In this document: positions 61,194 to 64,000 of the stretch, piece after piece
Layout of the letters: the number at the start of each line of letters is the position of its first letter
How positions within the stretch are numbered: the stretch's first letter is position 1
NCBI RefSeq assembly: GCF_947241705.1
Contig: NC_079267.1
Span: forward strand, 770,501 to 834,500
From: Saccharomyces mikatae IFO 1815
Lineage: Eukaryota > Ascomycota > Saccharomycetes > Saccharomycetales > Saccharomycetaceae
Length of the DNA stretch: 64,000 bases
Direction of reading: 5' to 3'
The notes under the pieces: model-generated
The model's input: the letters and a program-made list of their open reading frames with translations, nothing else
Told to the model about the DNA's origin: nothing
The model's database searches: none
Position numbers and translations under genes: made by a program

Positions 61194-62357
61194 TTACGTA
61201 GATAATGTCAAATCTAATGGCACACTACTACCTTTGCCACTTGGATAAAGTTTTGTTTTATTTTGAAAGGGACGTGGCTTAGGAATTTGAGAGACGTTGG
61301 TCCATTTAAATCTTGAATCATCTATAATAATCTTTTCGTTTCCGGATTTGGCTCCAAGAGTAGAATTCGATCCACTTATGGTATATTTACCAACGTCAAC
61401 ATCTGGTTGATTTGTATGCGTGTTATGCCCGTGCTGCAGCGTCGGTTCACCAGTCGAAAATAACCGCTGTTTGAGGTTTTTGTTGGGACTATTAGAGGGA
61501 ACATCGCCTATCGTCGATGTACTTGTTTGTAAAGTTGGTGGTGGGGGCGGTGACTTTAAAGAATTATTCGAAATTGATTCAGTTTCAGTACGAGTAGGAA
61601 ATGTAGGAGCAATAGGGGGGCCAGATGATATTGGGGGAGGAATGGCTTGCTGAGGAAGACTTGGAGCACTGTGTGTTGGTAACGGTGGAGCTGCCACAAC
61701 TGGGGGAGCGGGTTTTTCGATATTCGAAGAAGGAAGTACGTCATGTAATAAAGAAGCAGCAGGGGTACCATTATTACCATCGCCTAGTGAAATTGGTGGC
61801 ACTGGTGGAGGTGGAACATGCCCAGGTAGGGAAGGTGCCTTTACTGTTCCTACCCCCTTCGTTGTTTCATCTTTATCGTGAGCATGGCCATCTGCTGATG
61901 GCATCGAAATCTGAAGTGGTGCTTTAGGCGGAGGTGGGGCACTGATAGGCAAAGGTGGTACCATAGTGTTCGGACGGGCAGATGGCAGATTAGGGGCATT
62001 AGAAGATGTCTGTTTATGTAACTTGGACTCAATCTCATCTAAAAACGACATACTTTTTTGACTTGAATGTTTTGGTGAATTTACAGGTGGAATAGTAGCG
62101 GAAGTGTTTACGCTATCATTTGCAGTCGATCCTATCACATCTTCCTGTTTATCTTGAGTAGTGTATCCGGTACTACCGCCAACCACAAATCTATCATCCC
62201 TCTTATTTTGAATCTCAGCAAGAAACGGTAAGGCACCTCCGGGTGTAACAGAAGAAGACGTAGGAGGTATTTCAGATTGCTTGTTGAACGCCGACGGCTT
62301 GCTGGTTATGAGTGTTGGAGGAGGAGGAGGAGATGGTACAGGTGCCACTGCCGGCAG

Positions 62358-62388
<31 letters not shown>

Positions 62389-63716
62389 GTAGTAGTAGGA
62401 GGAGCAGAAGGAGGAGGAGGGGGTGGAGGAGGGGGTGCTGGTGTTGCAGGAATAGATGATGCTGGCAAAATAGAAGATGTCGAAAAAGAAGGAGGAGGAG
62501 GAGGAGGAGGAGGAGGAACGGGAATTGAGGAAGTTTTGCTGTTAGGCATAGAGGTGATGTTTAGTAACGATGAAGGTGAAGGAGCAGGAGCTGCTGATAC
62601 ATTATTAGACAATACAGAATTCAGGGTTGGTGGTGGTGGTGGAGGTGGAGCAGGGGCTGGCGTTGGTTTTTTAGATTTTGCAGGAATCACGTTTGACAGT
62701 AATGTTGGAGGTGGCACGGTAGGCGGCAATGGCGGAGCATGCGATGTAGGGATGGGCGGTGCAGATGATGGCATTGCAGGATGTATGGTAGACCTGACAT
62801 TCTCGGTTTGCTTTTCTGCTAAAGTAGCATCATCAACTATTCCTCGCTCAGACCTTCTAGCATTGATTTCAGCCAAAAATGGTAGTCCTCCTGCAGGAAC
62901 TTCTTCTTCAGAAGAAGATGGTGGTGGCGGTGGTGGCGCGTTGGCTGCAGGTTTAAGGTTTTTGGAATCCAAGCTAAATGCTGGAACAGGAGGAGGGGGT
63001 GGCGCCTGAGGAGGGTTATTGGCAGGTGATGGTAGAGTAGCTGATGGTAAAGGGAGAACTGAGGCACTCGGAAATGATGTATTGGAACTTTTCCTTTGAT
63101 GGCTTCTGCGCGCTGGCCTTACTGTAGGCATATGTGGCCTATTTTGCGGCACTTTTGGAGTGGAAGCACTTTGTAATGGACGTGGTGGTGCTGTAAATGA
63201 CGGTACATTAGGAATAGGAGGAGCACCGGAAGATGGAACGCTGGGAATTGGAGGTGCAGAAGACGATGGCATACTAGGCACAGCAGGTGCAGACGATAAT
63301 GGTACATGAGGAATGGGAGGGGCCGTCACAGAGGGTGCCGCACCCAGTACCGGTGGTGCATTTAACGATGAAGATGATTTAATGCTTGGATTATTGACAT
63401 GTTTTAACTTCGGTACCCCTCCAGCCAAAATATCGCCAAGTTGCGGACCTCCCATCCCAGGGATTGGAGGAGCTGACATAGAGGGTCCTTTACTGCTAAC
63501 AGTGCCAGAACTGCCTGGAGCGGATGAAATGACACCACCTCCGACAATTGGGGCACTCCTATCATTGGTTTCTGCCTTTTTTAGTTTCATACCTTTTCTA
63601 ATGTCACCTAAAAGGGCGTCACGTCCTTGCATAACGGATGTGGCTGGTTTAGGAGCACTACCACCGCCCAATGCTGGAGGAGGAGGTGGAGGAGGTGGAG
63701 CTGGAGCACCTGCCAT
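61194..63716 (-). CDS. VRP1: VRP1, verprolin (yeast WIP), actin/Las17/myosin-I scaffold
   Basis: Verprolin binds actin, Las17 (WASP) and type I myosins at endocytic patches and helps cytokinesis through Hof1. It has 840 residues, longer than the 817 I recall, mainly through proline and asparagine runs. An N-terminal poly-proline stretch precedes a WH2 actin-binding motif (GRDALLGDIRKGMKLKKAET, about 31-50). Many PPPPP tracts follow for SH3 and profilin binding. The segment LPFLAEIxxRR occurs near 280 and 500, with a relative SFLDEIESKL near 560. The C-terminal Las17-binding region contains DSRFKWTNVSQIPKPRPF. Opposite-strand Gly-rich frames are shadows. Confidence 0.95.
62361..62388. repeat. 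ATT trinucleotide microsatellite in VRP1
   Basis: Nine ATT units on the plus strand encode an asparagine run on the coding strand, between two proline-rich tracts. It is followed by AGT/AGG triplets and flanked by GGAGGA repeats encoding proline. It is length-variable by nature and frame-neutral. Confidence 0.85.
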
Positions 63717-64000
63717 TTCTAAAACTTTCTGTAAATAAGATGCGTCTATTCAGGAAAAAAATACGCTGTATCTGGTCCTATTTCCTATCTCATTTCAAAG
63801 ATTTTCTTAATAATTCCATGATTTTGTTAACTCTTTATTGACCATGCGAATTATTGTTAAGGCCCCTATTTGGCGGTGATCGTGCCCGTAAGCGGTGATC
63901 AGATAAATCACATCCGTCATTTCAAAGAAGCTCTTGGTAAACTGTATTCAAGAAAAATGAATATTCAAGATTAAAATTCCTGAAGTTTCTACAAATACTT
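63717..64000. promoter_or_regulatory. VRP1 upstream region
   Basis: These last 284 bases lie upstream of VRP1. The sequence GGCGGTGATCGTGCCCGTAA followed by GCGGTGATC near 63873-63901 contains an 8-base direct repeat (GCGGTGAT) but no factor site that I recognise. No gene is seen. Confidence 0.4.

Noticed and set aside
62281-63009. Gly-rich 242-codon frame antisense to VRP1
   Set aside because: Proline codons CCN read as GGN on the opposite strand, so poly-Gly frames are expected. VRP1 itself is complete and recognised.
1-64000. CRISPR arrays, bacterial operons, group I/II introns or viral gene sets
   Set aside because: No spaced direct-repeat array, Shine-Dalgarno-type gene spacing, or capsid, integrase or reverse-transcriptase gene other than EST2 is seen. 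All genes are typical yeast nuclear genes.

Overview
The window is a compact, AT-rich, gene-dense piece of a budding-yeast nuclear chromosome. Gene order and protein content match a block of Saccharomyces cerevisiae chromosome XII running from STT4 (YLR305C) to VRP1 (YLR337C). The proteins are clearly orthologous but not identical to the S. cerevisiae versions I remember. For example, Cda2 differs at very roughly one residue in ten, and Chs5, Vrp1, Est2, Nup2 and Sfh1 differ in length. This is therefore probably another Saccharomyces species, more distant than I would expect for S. paradoxus. Species and all comparisons with S. cerevisiae rest on memory, not on an alignment run here.

Layout. 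1-10.4 kb: the N-terminal third of the PI4-kinase gene STT4 (cut by the window edge), spliced UBC12, the tandem spore-wall chitin deacetylases CDA1 and CDA2 with a small antisense gene between them, and the Golgi golgin IMH1. 10.4-24.6 kb: CDC25 (Ras GEF), ATG39 (ER/nuclear autophagy receptor), MRPL15, SPH1 (polarity), CDC3 (septin), NKP2 (kinetochore) and TAD3 (tRNA deaminase, two introns). 24.7-39.1 kb: EST2 (telomerase), BUD6, MMS22, SFH1 (RSC), CWC24 (splicing) and PEX30. 39.4-50.2 kb: RPL38, the YLR326W orthologue, TMA10, a Ty LTR cluster beside an intron-containing tRNA-Ser, NMA1, REC102 (spliced), CHS5 and MID2. 50.2-55.8 kb: an accessory stretch with tRNA-Asp, tRNA-Glu, several LTR remnants of at least two families, RPS25B and a minus-strand C/D snoRNA cluster (snR57-snR55-snR61) recognised by its boxes and rRNA guides. 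55.9-64 kb: NUP2, SGD1 and VRP1.

Most genes are unrelated neighbours rather than an operon-like system, as is normal in yeast. There are themes: polarity and cytokinesis (CDC3, SPH1, BUD6, VRP1, CHS5, MID2), ribosome and RNA metabolism (RPL38, RPS25B, SGD1, snoRNAs, TAD3, CWC24, MRPL15) and meiosis/sporulation (CDA1, CDA2, REC102). I found no convincing wholly new system. The most notable points are a decayed C-terminal domain of SPH1 still readable in other frames beyond its stop, the LTR/tRNA clusters including an LTR family I cannot assign, the snoRNA polycistron with a promoter-like Abf1/TATA arrangement, and a fresh in-frame tandem repeat in CHS5.
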